Shown here one piece after another: positions 1 to 7,897 of a stretch of DNA of 32,650 bases. Origin of the DNA: an uncultured Corynebacterium sp. (GTDB taxonomy: Bacteria > Actinomycetota > Actinomycetes > Mycobacteriales > Mycobacteriaceae); the NCBI RefSeq assembly GCF_945649885.1, contig NZ_CALZFS010000015.1:1-32650 (forward strand), read 5' to 3'. The notes below the pieces were generated by a model. That model ran no database searches. It was not told the DNA's origin and worked only from the letters and a program-made list of their open reading frames with translations. A program made the translations under genes and the position numbers. The stretch's first letter is position 1; every line of letters starts with the position of its first letter.

Positions 1-88
1 CGGCGCTTCCCCAAGCCTTAGCGTCGGATATTTTACTTTTCCACAAGCCACCCCTGGCTGACATGAAGGTCTCTACAATGAGGAAACT

Positions 89-748
89 ATGAGTACTCCT
101 GGCACACATGACTTCACTGTTACTGATTCTGAACTTCTCATTGAGTCACCGATCCTGGCTGTCCGCAAGGACACCCTCATCATGCCGGGGGGAAACACCG
201 CCACCCGCGAGATCGTCGAACACTTCGGGGCGGTGGCCATCGTGGCCTTTGACGGGGAGAATATCGCGATGGTGCGCCAGTATCGCCACTGTGTTCAGGA
301 TCGTCTATGGGAACTGCCCGCTGGATTGTTGGACATTGCTGATGAGGAGGCCCTCATCGGTGCCCAGCGCGAGCTGGTGGAGGAGGCTGGTATTGAGGCG
401 GGGGACTGGTCGGTGCTGACCGACCTGATCACCTCACCTGGTTTTTGTGATGAAGCGGTCCGGGTGTATCTGGCACAGAACCTCACGCAGGTTGAACGCC
501 CCGGTGCCGACGGCGATGAGGAAGCCGATATGACCATGGAATGGTTCCCGCTGGAGCAGGCCCGGGACATGATTTTCTCCGGTGAGATCGCCAACTCCAT
601 TGCAATTTCCGGCATTCTTTGCGCTGATGCGGTGATCGCAGGTCGCGTTGCAGCGCGTGACACCGATGCGACTTTCCGGTACCGTCCCACGGCTCTGGCG
701 GAGCGTCGTCAAGCTGCAGGCGTTGTCCCGGACATGAAGAAGCTGTGA
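89..748 (+). CDS. Nudix hydrolase, ADP-ribose pyrophosphatase type
   Basis: This 219-residue protein probably hydrolyses ADP-ribose or related nucleoside diphosphates in the cytoplasm. The Nudix box lies at about residues 79-101 (AGLLD...RELVEEAG). It has six rather than five residues between the leading Gly and the first Glu, a spacing I recall from the mycobacterial homologue that sits beside pyrG and xerD. The ELPAG that precedes it and the downstream [13 protein letters not shown] segment are typical of the ADP-ribose pyrophosphatase subgroup. A GAGG element lies 5 nt before the ATG. A TACAAT hexamer at 74-79 could be a -10, which would give a very short leader. The stop codon overlaps the GTG of xerD, so the two genes are probably cotranscribed. 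The family assignment is secure; the substrate is inferred. Confidence 0.9.
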   Translation: MSTPGTHDFTVTDSELLIESPILAVRKDTLIMPGGNTATREIVEHFGAVAIVAFDGENIAMVRQYRHCVQDRLWELPAGLLDIADEEALIGAQRELVEEAGIEAGDWSVLTDLITSPGFCDEAVRVYLAQNLTQVERPGADGDEEADMTMEWFPLEQARDMIFSGEIANSIAISGILCADAVIAGRVAARDTDATFRYRPTALAERRQAAGVVPDMKKL

Positions 749-1659
749 GAATTAGGGAGGTCGCGCGCACCTGGCTGACGCATCTGGCGGTGGAACGTGG
801 GCTGTCGCAGAATACGCTGAGCAGTTATCGTCGTGATGTGGAGCGTTATTGTGATTGGCTGGAAGCGGCGCGCATTGAGAATATCGCTGAGGTGAGTACC
901 GCCAATCTCGAGGCCTATGTCATGGATCTGCGTCGCGGGGTGGAGGGACGAACGCCTTTATCGGCGTCATCTGCGGGACGTGCCCTGATCGTGGCGCGCG
1001 GTCTTCATAAATTTGCACTCGCAGAAGGCCACGTGGGTGTGGATGTCGCTGCTGATGTCTCCCCACCGTCCACGGGCCGCCACTTGCCGGGCACCCTGGA
1101 TATCGCTGAGGTGAGCAGGCTTATCGATGCCACCCCCACCTCCGACATCGCCACCCCGGTGGATATCCGTGATCGTGCGCTCCTGGAGATCCTCTATGGG
1201 ACCGGGGCACGTATCTCGGAGGCGATTGGCCTGATGGTCGATGATGTCACCCATGCCCCGGAGGTGCTGCGCATCACTGGTAAGGGCTCTAAACAGCGTC
1301 TGGTTCCCTATGGCTCCATGGCACGTTCTGCGGTGGAGGACTACCTGGTGCGTGCCCGTCCTGCACTGAGTCGGGGAAAAACCCATGCGCTGTTTCTCAA
1401 CCAGCGGGGTGGTCCGTTGTCCAGACAGTCCGCCTGGGTGGTGCTGAAGAAAGCTTCAGAGCGGGCCGGGTTGAAGAAGGACATCTCCCCGCACACCCTT
1501 CGGCATTCCTTTGCCACCCATCTGTTGGAAGGTGGTGCGGATGTGCGTGTGGTGCAGGAATTGCTAGGGCATTCCTCGGTCACCACCACGCAGATTTACA
1601 CCCACATCACCGCTGAGAATCTGCGCCAGGTCTGGCGTGCGGCGCACCCGCGTGCCTGA
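745..1659 (+). CDS. xerD: site-specific tyrosine recombinase XerD
   Basis: XerD acts with XerC at dif to resolve chromosome dimers. The 304-residue length is normal for the family. An N-terminal core-binding domain occupies about residues 1-95. The catalytic domain shows the expected residues: R156 in GTGARISE, K180 in TGKGSKQR, H250 and R253 in [13 protein letters not shown]276 in LLGHSS and the nucleophile Y285 in TQIYTHI. The start is GTG at 745, inside the Nudix stop region (GTGA overlap), which implies translational coupling. The neighbourhood of pldP and scpA also concerns chromosome segregation. The gene looks intact. Confidence 0.95.
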   Translation: MRIREVARTWLTHLAVERGLSQNTLSSYRRDVERYCDWLEAARIENIAEVSTANLEAYVMDLRRGVEGRTPLSASSAGRALIVARGLHKFALAEGHVGVDVAADVSPPSTGRHLPGTLDIAEVSRLIDATPTSDIATPVDIRDRALLEILYGTGARISEAIGLMVDDVTHAPEVLRITGKGSKQRLVPYGSMARSAVEDYLVRARPALSRGKTHALFLNQRGGPLSRQSAWVVLKKASERAGLKKDISPHTLRHSFATHLLEGGADVRVVQELLGHSSVTTTQIYTHITAENLRQVWRAAHPRA

Positions 1660-1681
1660 GAACCGCCTTGCTCGTGTCGGA

Positions 1682-1718
1682 TCAGGCCTCTTTTCCCAAC
1701 CCCCATTGTCAGGCCTGA
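1682..1718 (+). other. weak hairpin after xerD
   Basis: TCAGGCCT at 1682-1689 can pair over 8 bp with AGGCCTGA at 1711-1718 around a 21-nt loop. No T-run follows, so it is at best a weak or Rho-assisted stop. The rest of the 257-nt gap before pldP holds no gene that I can see. Confidence 0.3.
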
Positions 1719-1803
1719 GCGCTTGACCTGTCCCGGAAATGCAATTGCTTCGGCGTGTGTTCCGCATGAAGTACGAGATGCGCGATATCGTGCATGTATG
1801 GTG

Positions 1804-1832
1804 GTCACCGTAGTGAATGACAGGTTGATAAT
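1804..1832 (+). promoter_or_regulatory. possible pldP promoter
   Basis: GATAAT at 1827-1832 is a fair -10 hexamer, but the matching -35 region (GTCACC, 1804-1809) is poor. The -10 lies within an imperfect dyad, TGAT-AATTA-ATCA (1826-1838). The leader would be about 80 nt. This is tentative. Confidence 0.3.
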
Positions 1833-1916
1833 TAATCACTGTCGCCGGCTGGAAGTGGCTGAAAATCCCACAGCAAGGTCATGTAGAACACCGAAGTCAA
1901 GGAAGAGGGTTTGACT

Positions 1917-2792
1917 GTGAGCGATTCGGGGAAAAGCAACACTCCTAAGGTTGAAGTGGGCTTGACTGGCCGTCCCCTGCGCGAACTGCCGGAGCCGGTG
2001 CAGCTTGATGGACACGGTCCGGCGATGATCATCGCCATGGCCAATCAGAAGGGTGGAGTGGGTAAGACCACCTCCACCATCAACCTGGGTGCCTGCCTCG
2101 CTGAAGCTGGGCGCAAGGTTCTCCTGGTGGACCTTGATCCACAGGGCGCTCTCACCGCCGGACTGGGTGTCCCTTATGACGAGGTGGACATCACGATCTA
2201 TGACGTGATGATCGACAACAACACCACGATCCATCAGGTCATCCATGAGACCGATGTCCCCGGACTTGATGTGGCCCCGGCCAACATAGACCTCTCGGCA
2301 GCGGAAATCCAGTTGGTCAATGAGGTCGGCCGTGAACAGGTGCTGGCCCGCGCACTGCGCCCGGTGGTCAAAGAATATGACTTCATCATCCTGGACTGCC
2401 AGCCCTCCCTCGGTCTGCTGACCGTCAACGCACTGGCCTGTGCCGACGGCGTGATCATCCCCATGGAGTGCGAATACTTCTCCCTGCGTGGCCTGGCACT
2501 GCTCACCGATACCGTGGAAAAGGTTGCTGACCGTCTCAACTTCGACCTAGAGATCCTCGGCATCCTGGTCACGATGTTTGACCGCCGGACCTCTCATGCC
2601 CGTGAGGTGATGTCACGTGTGGTTGAGGTCTTCGAGGACCGTGTCTTTGACACCGTGATCACCAGGACTGTGCGCTTCCCCGAAACCTCCGTGGCCGGGG
2701 AGCCCATCATCACCTGGGCACCAAATTCCCAGGGTGCTGAGCAGTACCGCAACCTGGCCAAGGAAGTCATTCACCGGGCACACGGCAGCTAA
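1917..2792 (+). CDS. pldP: ParA-like division/partition ATPase PldP
   Basis: This is a deviant-Walker P-loop ATPase of the ParA/MinD family. The deviant Walker A motif KGGVGKTT is at about residues 45-52, the A' motif LLVDLDPQGALT follows, and the Walker B region is FIILDCQPSLGLLT. No parB gene is adjacent; scpA follows instead. This is the position of the orphan ParA-like protein PldP of C. glutamicum, reported to influence division-site placement. About 40 residues precede the ATPase fold and look unstructured. I prefer GTG 1917, which sits 8 nt after GAGG at 1905-1908; the TTG at 1911 in the same frame is too close to that site. The family is certain; the role is by homology. Confidence 0.88.
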   Translation: MSDSGKSNTPKVEVGLTGRPLRELPEPVQLDGHGPAMIIAMANQKGGVGKTTSTINLGACLAEAGRKVLLVDLDPQGALTAGLGVPYDEVDITIYDVMIDNNTTIHQVIHETDVPGLDVAPANIDLSAAEIQLVNEVGREQVLARALRPVVKEYDFIILDCQPSLGLLTVNALACADGVIIPMECEYFSLRGLALLTDTVEKVADRLNFDLEILGILVTMFDRRTSHAREVMSRVVEVFEDRVFDTVITRTVRFPETSVAGEPIITWAPNSQGAEQYRNLAKEVIHRAHGS

Positions 2793-2813
2793 ACTGTTGA
2801 GTCTGAGTACGCA

Positions 2814-2847
2814 TGTCCCCTGGCAGGGGAATGTCCGCCAGGGGGCA
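2814..2847 (+). terminator. hairpin between pldP and scpA
   Basis: TGTCCCCTGGC (2814-2824) pairs with GCCAGGGGGCA (2837-2847), giving 11 bp with one G-U pair and a 12-nt loop. The downstream sequence TTCGTCA has no real U-tract. It may attenuate rather than end transcription, so scpA may still receive read-through. Confidence 0.45.
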
Positions 2848-2882
2848 TTCGTCATAGTGCGAGAAGCTCCACGGGGATTGAG

Positions 2883-3698
2883 ATGAATGACATGAAAGCC
2901 GGGCCAGGGCCCGGCGCGGCCGGTTTCCAGGTCTCCTTGGCCAACTTTGAGGGCCCTTTTGATCTGCTGTTGCAGTTGATCACGGCTAAGAAGTTGGATG
3001 TTACGGAAGTGGCTCTGTCTGAGGTGACTGATGAGTTCATCGCCTATACCCGGACACTGGGGGAGACCAGTGACCTGGATGAGGTCACGGAGTTTCTGGT
3101 GGTGGCTGCAACGTTGTTGGATCTGAAGACCGCCCGTCTGTTGCCGCGGGGGCAGGTGGATGATGATGAGGATCTGGAACTGTTGGAGGTTCGGGATCTG
3201 CTGTTTGCGCGTCTTTTGCAGTACCGGGCATATAAGCAGGTGGCGGAGATGTTCTCGCAGTGGCAGCGTGATGCGCGGCGTCGGTATCCGCGGGCGGTGT
3301 CCCTGGAACCGCAGTTTGCTGATCTGTTGCCGCCGGTGTCGCTGGGGCATTCTGCCGAGAGCTTTGCGGAGCTTGCTGCTGTGGTGTTTCGTCCCAAGCC
3401 GCCGAAGACGGTCTCGGTTGATCATATTCACCAGGTGGCGGTGTCGGTTCCGGAGCAGGCGGGGCGGATTCTGGACATGCTCAGGCTTGCCGGTGTTGAC
3501 CAGTTTCTCTCCTTCCAGCGGTTGACCCGGGATTGTGGTGCCTCCATGGAGGTTATCGGCCGCTTCCTGGCATTGCTGGAGTTGTATAAGGTCCATGCGG
3601 TGGAAGCGGATCAGGATGAGCCCCTGGGACAGTTGCGGGTGGCCTGGACCGGTATTGAGGTGGATCCGGCTGTGGTGGCGTCGGCGAACTGGGAGTAG
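2883..3698 (+). CDS. scpA: segregation and condensation protein A (kleisin)
   Basis: ScpA is the kleisin subunit of the SMC-ScpA-ScpB condensin that organises and segregates the chromosome. The 271-residue product opens with about 15 extra residues. The diagnostic N-terminal segment follows at about residues 17-35 (ANFEGPFDLLLQLITAKKLD), the SMC neck-binding region. The acidic linker is near residue 95 (DDDEDLELLEVRDLLF). A C-terminal winged helix contains SMEVIGRFLALLELYKV. The ATG at 2883 follows a GGGG-rich stretch; in-frame ATGs lie just downstream (NDM). Codons favour G or T in the third position, unlike der. scpB is not adjacent but about 1.8 kb downstream. Confidence 0.93.
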   Translation: MNDMKAGPGPGAAGFQVSLANFEGPFDLLLQLITAKKLDVTEVALSEVTDEFIAYTRTLGETSDLDEVTEFLVVAATLLDLKTARLLPRGQVDDDEDLELLEVRDLLFARLLQYRAYKQVAEMFSQWQRDARRRYPRAVSLEPQFADLLPPVSLGHSAESFAELAAVVFRPKPPKTVSVDHIHQVAVSVPEQAGRILDMLRLAGVDQFLSFQRLTRDCGASMEVIGRFLALLELYKVHAVEADQDEPLGQLRVAWTGIEVDPAVVASANWE

Positions 3699-3709
3699 GG
3701 GGAAATGGT

Positions 3710-3737
3710 AAAAGGCGCCCCCTCAGGGGAGGCGCCT
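3710..3737 (-). terminator. terminator of the acetyltransferase gene
   Basis: AGGCGCC (3713-3719) pairs with GGCGCCT (3731-3737), and the inner CCC/GGG can extend the stem. Read on the minus strand, the hairpin is followed by a short T-run (complement of 3710-3713). It lies between the convergent scpA and acetyltransferase genes and may also slow scpA transcription. Confidence 0.6.
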
Positions 3738-3758
3738 GAAAAAAGGGGGGTGGGGTGT

Positions 3759-4322
3759 TTATGGGCGATTAATGAGGAACTGGAGGGTTTCTTCGTCGAG
3801 TTCACGATCGGCGTAGATGCGGACGTTGGGTTCTTCGAGGTTGGCTTCCGTGCCGACACGTCGGCCTTCCCACACCTGTTTCAGTCCGAGCTTCTCCAGG
3901 ATGTGATAGGAGGCAGGGTGGTTGATGGTGACACGTGCTGTCAGGGGGATGCTGGGGTCGGTGCGCTGGATGGCCGTGGTGGCAGCATTGGAGATCTCTG
4001 AGGCGTAACCGTTGCCCCAGAGGTCGGGGCGGAGGCGATATTTGAGGTCCCAGAGCTTGCCGTCGACAAGTTCGACGCCGCCCACGCCGACGAATTCAGA
4101 TGGGCGTTCGCGGAGGTAGACGCCCCATGGGCCGAGGTCCTTCTTCTCCCAGCTGTTGTTGGTGCGCTTGATCAGTTCACGGGTTTCTTTGAGATCCGTG
4201 TGACGCGCCTGTGGGCGGTGTCCCCAGACGCGGTTGTCTGAATAGATCTGGTGGGTCTCGTCCTCAAGCTCAACGGTGAGGGGGACGAGGATGAGTCGTT
4301 CGGTGCGTGTGATCGTAGCCAT
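3759..4322 (-). CDS. GNAT-family N-acetyltransferase (RimJ/RimL-like)
   Basis: This 187-residue acetyl-CoA-dependent acyltransferase resembles the RimJ/RimL branch, which acetylates protein N-termini or small molecules. It opens with TERLILVPLT, the family's first strand. The cofactor loop is at about residues 117-128 (YRLRPDLWGNGYASE), and the late NHPASYHILEKLGLKQV segment is the conserved N-x-x-S-x-x-x-L-E-K-x-G-F/L motif. It is transcribed against scpA. A TATGTT -10-like hexamer lies at 4336-4341 on the minus strand, within the small dyad ATGTT-AG-AACAT. No Shine-Dalgarno is evident. The substrate cannot be told from sequence. Confidence 0.85.
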   Translation of the reverse strand: MATITRTERLILVPLTVELEDETHQIYSDNRVWGHRPQARHTDLKETRELIKRTNNSWEKKDLGPWGVYLRERPSEFVGVGGVELVDGKLWDLKYRLRPDLWGNGYASEISNAATTAIQRTDPSIPLTARVTINHPASYHILEKLGLKQVWEGRRVGTEANLEEPNVRIYADRELDEETLQFLINRP

Positions 4323-4633
4323 GGAAAGATGTTAGAACATACCAGGCCATTGATGTGAGTCGTATCACTGTGTGTGTCAATTTGTGACCTGCGCTTTATG
4401 TGAAAGGCCAGGCCAGGGGGCCGGGCCAGTTGTGTAGGTCATCCGAATCCTCAGGTGTCGGGTGTGATATCTACCCCCGCCGCTGGTGATGGCGGTGTCC
4501 GCCGGTGCCAATCCTGCCAAGCTGGCCTTCACTGAATTGCCTTGTCCACATCTCGCGCAATGTGGCGGAGATCGCGTATATATCTGGTGATATACACCGC
4601 CGGGCAGCCAAAGCGACGGTATGATCACAGGCC
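4323..4633. other. 311-nt divergent intergenic region
   Basis: No gene is supported here. The region holds the outward promoters of the acetyltransferase (minus) and the sulfurtransferase (plus). An inverted repeat GTATAT-N8-ATATAC at 4576-4595 overlaps a second near-dyad, GGTG-ATATA-CACC (4586-4598), just upstream of the sulfurtransferase promoter. It could be an operator. TTGACA on the minus strand (4375-4380) is a perfect -35 hexamer, but no convincing -10 is correctly spaced from it. Confidence 0.5.
4620..4625 (+). promoter_or_regulatory. -10 hexamer, probable leaderless start of the sulfurtransferase
   Basis: TATGAT ends 8 nt before the ATG at 4634, so transcription should begin at or within 1-2 nt of the start codon. 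There is no Shine-Dalgarno sequence. The -35 is not obvious, which is usual in corynebacteria. Confidence 0.55.
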
Positions 4634-5491
4634 ATGACTTCAGATCAGGACACTTTGACCCCAAACCACCACCCGGCTTTTCCCGCAGGCCCCGTTGTGT
4701 CTGTGGACTGGTTGGCCAAGCATCTCGGTGATGACAACGTGATGGTGTTGTGCGCTTCCATGGGCGACCCTGAGGCTGCCCGAACCTCTGGCATCCCGGG
4801 GGCCTTCCTTGCTGACCTTGAGGCCGATTTTTCTGATCAGAACGCCCACCTTCCACACACTGTTCCAGCCCGCCTGAGGGACCTGCTGCAGAACTACGGG
4901 ATCAGTGATGACACCACCGTTGTCGTCTACGACCGACACGGGCTCATGGTTGCACCCCGTGTCTGGTGGCTGCTGCGTGTGGCTGGCCTGGACCGGGTCG
5001 GCGTGCTGGATGGTGGTTTACCGGCCTGGACTGCGGCAGGCCATAACACCACTGAGCTGTCCACCCCGGTGGGTGGTGGACAGATCACCGCCGAACCACG
5101 TCCAGAACTTCTGGTGGGTATTGATGGTGTGGAAAAATCTCTGGCACGTTCCAACCAGGCAGTGGTGGATGCACGTAGTTCCGGGCGGTTTGCCGGTGTA
5201 GACCCTGAGCCACGTCCCGGCATCTCCAGTGGACACATCCCGGGCAGTGAGAACCTTCCCTTCGACGAGGTTGCGGATGCAGAAGGCAAGCTACGTCCAG
5301 TGGTGGAGCTGCGGGAGATCTTTGAAGAGCTCGTCGGCAATGCCACCTCGTTGGTGTTCAGTTGCGGTTCTGGTGTCACCGCCTGTGTGGATGCCTATGC
5401 GGCGGTGGTTGCTGGTTATGACAACGTCAGTGTCTATGACGGTTCCTGGACTGAATGGGCAGCCCCGGATAATCAGAAGCCGATCGCCTAA
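4634..5491 (+). CDS. sseA: thiosulfate/3-mercaptopyruvate sulfurtransferase (tandem rhodanese)
   Basis: This 285-residue two-domain rhodanese transfers sulfane sulfur from thiosulfate or 3-mercaptopyruvate to an acceptor. The inactive N-terminal domain is at about residues 17-140 and the catalytic domain at about 160-278. The active-site loop CGSGVTA carries C244; this loop type is seen in SseA-like mercaptopyruvate and thiosulfate sulfurtransferases. The conserved GHIPGSENLPF is at about 200-210 and VYDGSWTEW at 267-275. The gene separates scpA from scpB, with only 32 nt to scpB. Donor preference cannot be decided from the sequence. Confidence 0.9.
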   Translation: MTSDQDTLTPNHHPAFPAGPVVSVDWLAKHLGDDNVMVLCASMGDPEAARTSGIPGAFLADLEADFSDQNAHLPHTVPARLRDLLQNYGISDDTTVVVYDRHGLMVAPRVWWLLRVAGLDRVGVLDGGLPAWTAAGHNTTELSTPVGGGQITAEPRPELLVGIDGVEKSLARSNQAVVDARSSGRFAGVDPEPRPGISSGHIPGSENLPFDEVADAEGKLRPVVELREIFEELVGNATSLVFSCGSGVTACVDAYAAVVAGYDNVSVYDGSWTEWAAPDNQKPIA

Positions 5492-5509
5492 GCAGGACCA
5501 GGTGGTGGC

Positions 5510-5515
5510 TACACT
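5510..5515 (+). promoter_or_regulatory. -10 hexamer, probable leaderless start of scpB
   Basis: TACACT ends 8 nt before the ATG at 5524, the same geometry as the sulfurtransferase promoter. No Shine-Dalgarno lies in between. scpB may therefore have its own leaderless transcript in addition to read-through. Confidence 0.45.
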
Positions 5516-5523
5516 TTCCACCC

Positions 5524-6099
5524 ATGAGCGATGTTTCTGACCGTGACCACAGCCTGCCGTTGATCTCGCAGGCACGCTCACGCATCGAATCGATTCTGCT
5601 GGTGGTGGACACCCCTGTTCCAGCCACCACCCTGGCCACGGTGCTGGAGATGGATCTGACAACGGTGGAAAATATTTTGCGCTCCACTGCACGTGAGTTC
5701 AATGAGCGGGGTAGTGGCTTTGATCTGCGTGAAGCTGACGGTGGGTGGCGTCTGTACACCCGCAAGGGCAATGCCGAGGTGGTCGAAGCCCTGTTGCTGG
5801 ATGGCACACAATCGCGCCTGTCCCGGGCTGCCCTGGAGACACTGGCGGTGGTGGCCTACCGCCAACCGGTGACCCGCTCCCAGATCTCGGCAGTTCGCGG
5901 CGTGAATGTTGATGGTGTCATGCGCACCCTCCAGATGCGTGGCCTGGTCCGTGAGGTGGATGTGGAGCACTCCACTGGCGCACACCGTTATGCCACGACG
6001 GAGCTCCTTTTGGAGTTGTTGGGCATTGACTCCCTGGATCGCTTGCCGGATCTGGCACCACTGTTGCCCGATGTGGATACCATTGATGATCCCTTCTAG
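5524..6099 (+). CDS. scpB: segregation and condensation protein B
   Basis: ScpB dimers bind ScpA in the SMC condensin complex. The 191-residue protein has two winged-helix units. The first begins SQARSRIESILLVVDTPVPATTLA. The second contains LSRAALETLAVVAYRQPVTRSQI and GVNVDGVMRTLQMRGLVREV, the most conserved ScpB signature. The C-terminal tail is short and acidic. The ATG at 5524 follows the sulfurtransferase stop closely. It is functionally linked to scpA at 2883. Confidence 0.93.
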   Translation: MSDVSDRDHSLPLISQARSRIESILLVVDTPVPATTLATVLEMDLTTVENILRSTAREFNERGSGFDLREADGGWRLYTRKGNAEVVEALLLDGTQSRLSRAALETLAVVAYRQPVTRSQISAVRGVNVDGVMRTLQMRGLVREVDVEHSTGAHRYATTELLLELLGIDSLDRLPDLAPLLPDVDTIDDPF

Positions 6100-6209
6100 T
6101 GTGGTGCGGAGGCAGACCTGACCTGGGAAACTAGTATTTTCATGCCTACACCAGCTAGAATGCTCTGGATTCAACTTCATACGCTTTATCTAGATTAAGG
6201 ACACTCATA

Positions 6210-7190
6210 GTGACCCCACCCGCTCGCCGAGATGGCACACCGGACAAGAAGCAGCAGAGCAACCGCTCTGGTGGCGGCTTCAGGTCCCAGTCCCGTGGCT
6301 ACAAGCCAGGCTCGACCAAACCAAACGCCCGCCAGAACCAGCAACCGCAGAAAAAGGATGAGATCCTTCTCTCCAATGCCAAGCCTGCTAGGAAACAACA
6401 CGTACAAGGCTCCAACGACGACTGGTCGATGGGCTTCCTCAACCGCAACACCTCTGGTGGCGGCGTGCGCCTGCAGAAGGTGCTCGCCCAGGCTGGGGTA
6501 GCATCACGCCGTCACGCAGAGGTCATGATCGAACAGGGCCGCGTCGAGGTCAACAACAAGATCGTCACCACCCAGGGCACCCGCGTCGAGCCTGACAAGG
6601 ATGTCATCCGCGTTGACGGTGTCCGCATCAACGTTAACGAAGACCTCGAGTACTTCGTGCTCAACAAGCCCAAGGGCATGCACTCCACCATGAGCGATGA
6701 CCTCGGTCGTCCCTGCGTGGGTGACCTGGTCAGTGAGAAGACCCGCTCCGGTCAGCGACTCTTCCACGTCGGTCGCTTGGATGCTGACACCGAAGGTCTG
6801 CTCCTGCTGACCAATGATGGTGAGCTGGCCAACCGCCTCATGCACCCCAAGTACGAGGTCGGCAAGACCTACCTGGCTACTGTGCGCGGCGAGGTCAATA
6901 ACAAGGTGCTTGCCACTCTGCGCGAAGGCATCGAGCTGGAGGATGGTCCGGCCAAGGTCGACTTCATCCAGATCATCGACATCTTCCAGGGCAAGTCCCT
7001 GCTGCGCCTGGAAATCCATGAAGGCCGCAAGCACATCGTGCGCCGCATGCTGGACGAGGCCGGTTTTCCGGTCGAGCGCCTGGTACGCACCAAGCTGCAC
7101 ACCGTCCAGCTGGGTGAACAGAAGCCAGGTTCCCTGCGCGCACTGAACACCTCTGAGCTGGCCAGCTTGTACAAGGTGGCCGACCTGTGA
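6210..7190 (+). CDS. rluB: 23S rRNA pseudouridine synthase, RsuA/RluB family
   Basis: The product probably forms pseudouridine near position 2605 of 23S rRNA. The first ~85 of 326 residues are a basic, Gln/Asn/Lys-rich, low-complexity extension, likely disordered and RNA-binding. An S4 domain follows at about 86-137 (VRLQKVLAQAGVASRRHAE). The catalytic domain has the GRLDADTEGLLLLTNDG motif with catalytic D191 and ends with EGRKHIVRRML. The start is GTG 6210 with AAGGA at 6196-6200. The 110-nt upstream gap contains a TAGAAT hexamer (6156-6161) that could be a -10. The stop overlaps the GTG of cmk. Confidence 0.92.
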   Translation: MTPPARRDGTPDKKQQSNRSGGGFRSQSRGYKPGSTKPNARQNQQPQKKDEILLSNAKPARKQHVQGSNDDWSMGFLNRNTSGGGVRLQKVLAQAGVASRRHAEVMIEQGRVEVNNKIVTTQGTRVEPDKDVIRVDGVRINVNEDLEYFVLNKPKGMHSTMSDDLGRPCVGDLVSEKTRSGQRLFHVGRLDADTEGLLLLTNDGELANRLMHPKYEVGKTYLATVRGEVNNKVLATLREGIELEDGPAKVDFIQIIDIFQGKSLLRLEIHEGRKHIVRRMLDEAGFPVERLVRTKLHTVQLGEQKPGSLRALNTSELASLYKVADL

Positions 7191-7897
7191 CAGATTTTTC
7201 CAATATGCCCGACGGTGGGCTCATCATCGCCATCGACGGACCCTCCGGTACCGGCAAGTCCACCACCTCACGTGAACTGGCACGCCGCCTGAACGCGAAG
7301 TACCTGGACACCGGCGCGATGTACCGCGTGGCCACCCTCCATGTGCTGAACAAGGGCATTGATCCAGCTGACACTGATGCTGTCATCACCGCCACGGCAA
7401 CCCTGCCACTGGCGATCTCTGATGATCCTTCCTCCACCGAGGTGCTCCTGGGTGGCGTGGATGTTCAGACTGAGATCCGTGGCGCGGCAGTCACCAGCAA
7501 TGTCTCTGCCGTATCTGCAATTCCTGAGGTTCGCGAGAATCTCGTGGCACTGCAGCGTGCACTGGCTGCCAAGGCACACCGCTGCGTGGTCGAGGGCCGT
7601 GACATCGGTACCGTCGTGCTTATCGACGCCCCCGTCAAGGCCTACCTGACCGCCTCACCAGGGGTACGTGCCCAGCGTCGTTATGATCAGGACACCGCCG
7701 CCGGCCGCACCGTGGACTTCGATGAGGTCCTTGCAGCTGTGGTCAAGCGTGATGAGCTGGACTCCAGCCGCGCTGCCTCCCCGCTGAAACCCGCGGACGA
7801 TGCCCACATCGTGGACACCTCCGACATGACCATGGATGAGGTCCTGACCCATCTGATCCAGCTGACTGAAGCCTCCGCTGAAAGGAGCAACCAGTGA
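7187..7897 (+). CDS. cmk: cytidylate kinase
   Basis: Cytidylate kinase phosphorylates CMP and dCMP with ATP in pyrimidine salvage. The 236-residue length is typical. The P-loop GPSGTGKST is at residues 18-26, the substrate-binding LDTGAMYR is at about 40-47, and [11 protein letters not shown] is the nucleotide-monophosphate site. The C-terminal part holds the basic lid-type region [18 protein letters not shown] and [11 protein letters not shown]. The GTG start at 7187 overlaps the rluB stop by 4 nt (GTGA) and the gene ends in the same kind of overlap with der, so the three are almost certainly one operon. Confidence 0.95.
   Translation: MTDFSNMPDGGLIIAIDGPSGTGKSTTSRELARRLNAKYLDTGAMYRVATLHVLNKGIDPADTDAVITATATLPLAISDDPSSTEVLLGGVDVQTEIRGAAVTSNVSAVSAIPEVRENLVALQRALAAKAHRCVVEGRDIGTVVLIDAPVKAYLTASPGVRAQRRYDQDTAAGRTVDFDEVLAAVVKRDELDSSRAASPLKPADDAHIVDTSDMTMDEVLTHLIQLTEASAERSNQ

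Noticed and set aside
2613..3596. 327-residue minus-strand open frame opposite pldP/scpA
   Set aside because: Shadow of scpA; rich in Gln/Arg/His as expected from antisense of its codons.
4377..4856. 159-residue minus-strand open frame across the sulfurtransferase start
   Set aside because: Low-complexity Gly/Pro/Arg composition and antisense to a clear gene.
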